From contig NW_025954972.1 in NCBI RefSeq assembly GCF_022376445.1, positions 310,001-374,000 on the forward strand: a stretch of DNA of 64,000 nucleotides, given 5' to 3'. How positions within the stretch are numbered: the first letter of the stretch is position 1; the number at the start of each line of letters is the position of its first letter. Positions 61,216 through 64,000 of the stretch are shown here, in pieces. A model generated the notes under the pieces. It was not told the DNA's origin and did not search any database. It was given only the letters and a program-made list of their open reading frames with translations. Both the position numbers and the translations under genes were made by a program. The DNA comes from Fomitopsis serialis. Its lineage: Eukaryota; Basidiomycota; Agaricomycetes; Polyporales; Fomitopsidaceae.

Positions 61216-64000
61216 ATGGCACTTCACGATCCCGAGCTCGCGTCGCCCATCGAGGCGCGCGACGCTGCCGAAGTCGTCGACCAGCTCCCCCACTACAACC
61301 ACGAGAGCAAGTCCCAGGACGCCCTCGGAGAGAAGCTGGCCCAGGAATCGACGACTACGCAGTCCGTCGACGTCGACGAGCTAGACGGCGCACTCCACGA
61401 CGGAAAGGGGAACGAGAAGGTCCTCGAGACGGCGGCGGATTTCTCCAGGGCCCTCGTCAGCAGCGAAGATGACCCCAACCTTCCGATCCATACATTCCGC
61501 ATGTGGTTTACTGGTGTAGGCCTCGCGGTCTTTGGCGCTGTCCTTGGCATGCTCTTCGTGAGTACGAGATGCCAGTTGTTGTCAGCTGAGTGCTGAATAG
61601 CCCGTAGCAATTTCGCCCGCAAGTCATGACGTATCCGCTCTGTTCCTGCAACTCCTCGCGTACATGCTGGGGCGTCTGTTCGAGCTTGTCATCCCCGGTC
61701 CTGGCACGCGTTTCCACAAGGGCAACTGGTTCTGGAACTTTATGAACCCAGGTCCATTCAGTGCGTCTCCTGCCACCCGGAGTTGCATTAGATCATCTTA
61801 TCTCGTGCGCTATGATATCTAGACTTGAAAGAGCACGTTGCAGCGCAGATCATGGCGAACACCGCTGCTGTTGCTTCGCAAGCTTGCTTTGTGTTTGCAT
61901 CAGATGACCTGTTCTATGGTATCACTGTCAACGTGAGCGCCCCATAGCACTGCTGTCACATTGGTATCGCTGACGTTTGACTTCAGCCTGGAAACGCCAT
62001 CTTCACTCTTTTGGCCTCTCAGCTTATTGGCTATGGCTTTGCTGGGTTGTTCCGTAAGTCCAGATACTACCCGTCGACCTCGCAATCTAACCATCAGCCC
62101 TTAGGCGCGTTCCTGGTCTACCCCACGGTCATGCTGTACCCTCAGAATCTCATCTACGTCAACCTGTTCGATGTCCTGCACCGCTCAAAGGGTGAGATTC
62201 TTCAGGGAAAACGTCTCCGATTCTTCTGGATTGTCACGGGTGCCATATTCGTGTACGAGTGGTTCCCTGAGTGGATCGCTCCCCTGCTCGGTTCTTTCAA
62301 TATCGTGTGTCTATGCGCACGGAACTCGGACTGGGTCTCGTACATCTTCGGCGGTGCAGAAGGTAACGAAGGCATGGGTCTCATGGGCTTTGGCGTCGAC
62401 TGGGCGAACATCGGCTCTTCCCCCTTCTACGTTCCCCTCTCGACCCAGATTTCCAACTACGTCGGATGGGGGATTAACTACTTCCTCCTCCCCGCCATCT
62501 TCGCGAGCAATGTCTGGCACTCGCAGAATTTCCCGTTCATCTCGCAGAACCTGTTCTACGAGAACGGCACCGTCTACGACCAGAACCTCATTCTGAATGC
62601 GGACTTCTCGCTCAACAAGACGGCGTACGAGCTCAACGGTCAGCCCTGGCAGAGCGGCTCCACCGTCATCTACAACCTTGGCATCAACATGTCTATTGGC
62701 GCGACGTTCGTCCACATCGGTCTTTGGCACGGGAAGGAGATCTGGGCAACATTTGTTGACTACATCCGCCAGCGCCCGATCGACGACTACCACTACCAGC
62801 GCATGAAGGTCTACCGCGAGGTCCCGATGTGGTGGTACGCTGCCGTCACCCTCGGTGCATTCGTCACCGCGATGGTCTGTGCGTACACGGAGAAGTCGGG
62901 ACTGCCTTGGTGGGCACTCATCGTCGCCCTCCTCATCGCCATCTTCTGTCTGCCCTTCTACGGTGCTATGTGGGCCGTCGCTGCATTCAAGCCGGTCATC
63001 TCAAACATGTTCCAGATGTTGGGTTCCGCCCTCATCCCGGGATCGTCGCAGGCGAACATGTACTTCGAGCTCTACTCCAGTCAGTCCCTGAAGCAGGCTG
63101 CGTCCATGCTCGGCGACCTCAAACTCGGCCAGTACACGAAGCGTACGTTCACACTGTTTCATGTTCATCCAATTCATACTGACCGCCCGCATAGTGCCTC
63201 CCAGGACAACGTTCTCCGCCCAGATGGCGGGTACAGTGATTGGCGCGTTGCTGAACTGTACGAGATCTATCTTTGTGACCTTGATGCGTCTTGCTCACGA
63301 CGGGCTTCTAGACGTTATCATGCAGACCGTTATTAGCAACGAGCGCGCTATTCTCGTACGTTACCCATCTCAGATGCGTTGACACGAACTGACCGTCAGC
63401 ATATCATAGTTGAGTAACGAGGGTACTCGTGTCTGGAGCGGACAACAGGTCCAGTCGTACAACGCCAACGCGATCCTTTGGGGTGCTCTCGGAAAGGAGA
63501 TCTGTAAGCGTCCTTGCATCCCAGCGTAGCGCCGTTCTAATCCGTTGGTCCCAGATGGGCCCAAAGGACCTTATTTCATCGTGCCGCTCGGTATCGTTAT
63601 TGGACTCGGTCTCCCCATCATCCCGTGGCTCCTCTACAGGAAGTACCGTTGGAACTGGCTAACCCTCGTCAATACCTCTGTCCTTGCTTGTGCGTCGATC
63701 ACCAGGCTTGTCCCGCGCATGATTACTGACGATGCGGTCTAGACAACATCGGTGATCTCGCGGGTGGCACCAACGGCTACATCAACACCTGGATGGCCAT
63801 CGGTCTCACCTCGCACTTCTATGTCCGCAGGTATCGTGCCGGCTGGTTCAGGAAATACAACGTATGCTGGCTCCGTCGTCACTCTTCGGGTCCTGATCGG
63901 GCTGACTTCGCATTTCCTCAGTACCTATTCGGCGCTGCCGTCGACGGTGGCGCGCAGATCTTCGTGTTCATATTCTCGTTCGCGTTGGCTGGTGCGGGTG
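61216..64000 (+). CDS. Oligopeptide transporter (OPT family), 3' end beyond the window
   Basis: Proton-coupled plasma-membrane importer of tetra/pentapeptides or modified small peptides. Start MALHDPELASPIEARDAAEV at 61216, followed by a roughly 80-residue acidic cytosolic N-terminus. The membrane part begins HTFRMWFTGVGLAVFGAVLG. Family words: FRPQVMT, GTRFHKGNWFWNFMNPGPF, EHVAAQIMANTAA, a long exon with YEWFPEWIAPLL, MGFGVDWANIGSSPFYVPL, GATFVHIGLWHGKEIW and the signature VPPRTTFSAQMAGTVIG after a Lys (K-x-PPR). LSNEGTRVWSGQQVQSYNA, ILWGALGKEIYGPKGPYF and GGTNGYINTWMAIGLTSHFY follow. Many short introns. One base seems lost near 61630 after QVMT. The gene is cut by the window edge at about the last membrane helices. 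Confidence 0.92.

Noticed and set aside
1..64000. CRISPR array, bacterial operon or phage-defence system
   Set aside because: No spaced direct repeats of that kind; genes are intron-containing and eukaryotic throughout.

Overview
The window is nuclear DNA of a filamentous basidiomycete, most likely an Agaricomycete (wood-decay or mushroom type). Every recognisable gene is cut by short GT-AG introns, mostly about 50-60 nt. Best relatives are fungal housekeeping proteins plus families expanded in Agaricomycetes: F-box/LRR and BTB proteins, small secreted thaumatin/'glycopeptide'-like proteins, glutamine-synthetase-like paralogues and a Cyt/volvatoxin-like cytolysin. There are no operons, no ribosome binding sites and no CRISPR. 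Family assignments come from reading translated exons by eye; no database search was possible.

Layout. 0.6-1.5 kb: a frame-broken short-chain dehydrogenase. 2.1-8.3 kb: three tandem minus-strand copies of a small secreted protein gene (one intact, one nearly intact, one decayed); a fourth diverged copy lies at 21.0-21.9 kb on the plus strand. 10.1-13.0 kb: ORC1 (minus), divergent from the karyopherin KAP123 (plus, 14.6-18.6 kb). 22.3-25.4 kb: the RING E3 ligase DSC1/TUL1 (minus). 26.0-27.7 kb: a glutamine-synthetase-like gene (minus), with a paralogue on the plus strand at 35.6-37.3 kb. Between those two lie an alpha/beta hydrolase (29.8-32.0 kb, minus) and an F-box protein (33.2-35.0 kb, plus).

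37.9-56.7 kb is the dynamic part. It contains, in order: a remnant of a BTB gene; a head-to-tail pair of almost identical Ty1/copia retrotransposons sharing a middle LTR (39.5-49.1 kb) and flanked by one 5-bp target duplication; a cytolysin-like gene whose TATA box starts right at the retrotransposon edge; a 1.3-kb palindromic element with about 575-bp arms, a 9-bp target duplication and a pseudo-tRNA in each arm; the intact BTB gene; a small hydrophobic protein gene; and a decayed inverted copy of the cytolysin-like gene. The window ends with dihydroorotate dehydrogenase (57.0-59.9 kb) and an oligopeptide transporter cut by the window edge (61.2 kb onward).

The genes do not form one pathway. 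ORC1 (replication), KAP123 (nuclear import), DSC1 (Golgi/endosomal ubiquitin ligase) and DHODH (pyrimidine synthesis) are conserved single genes. The rest is a lineage-specific mix of secreted proteins, family expansions and mobile DNA. One technical pattern affects reading: many conserved genes carry isolated one-base deletions, often in short C/G runs, so several apparent pseudogenes may be sequence errors. Intergenic stretches of 0.3-2.5 kb are described where nothing could be recognised.
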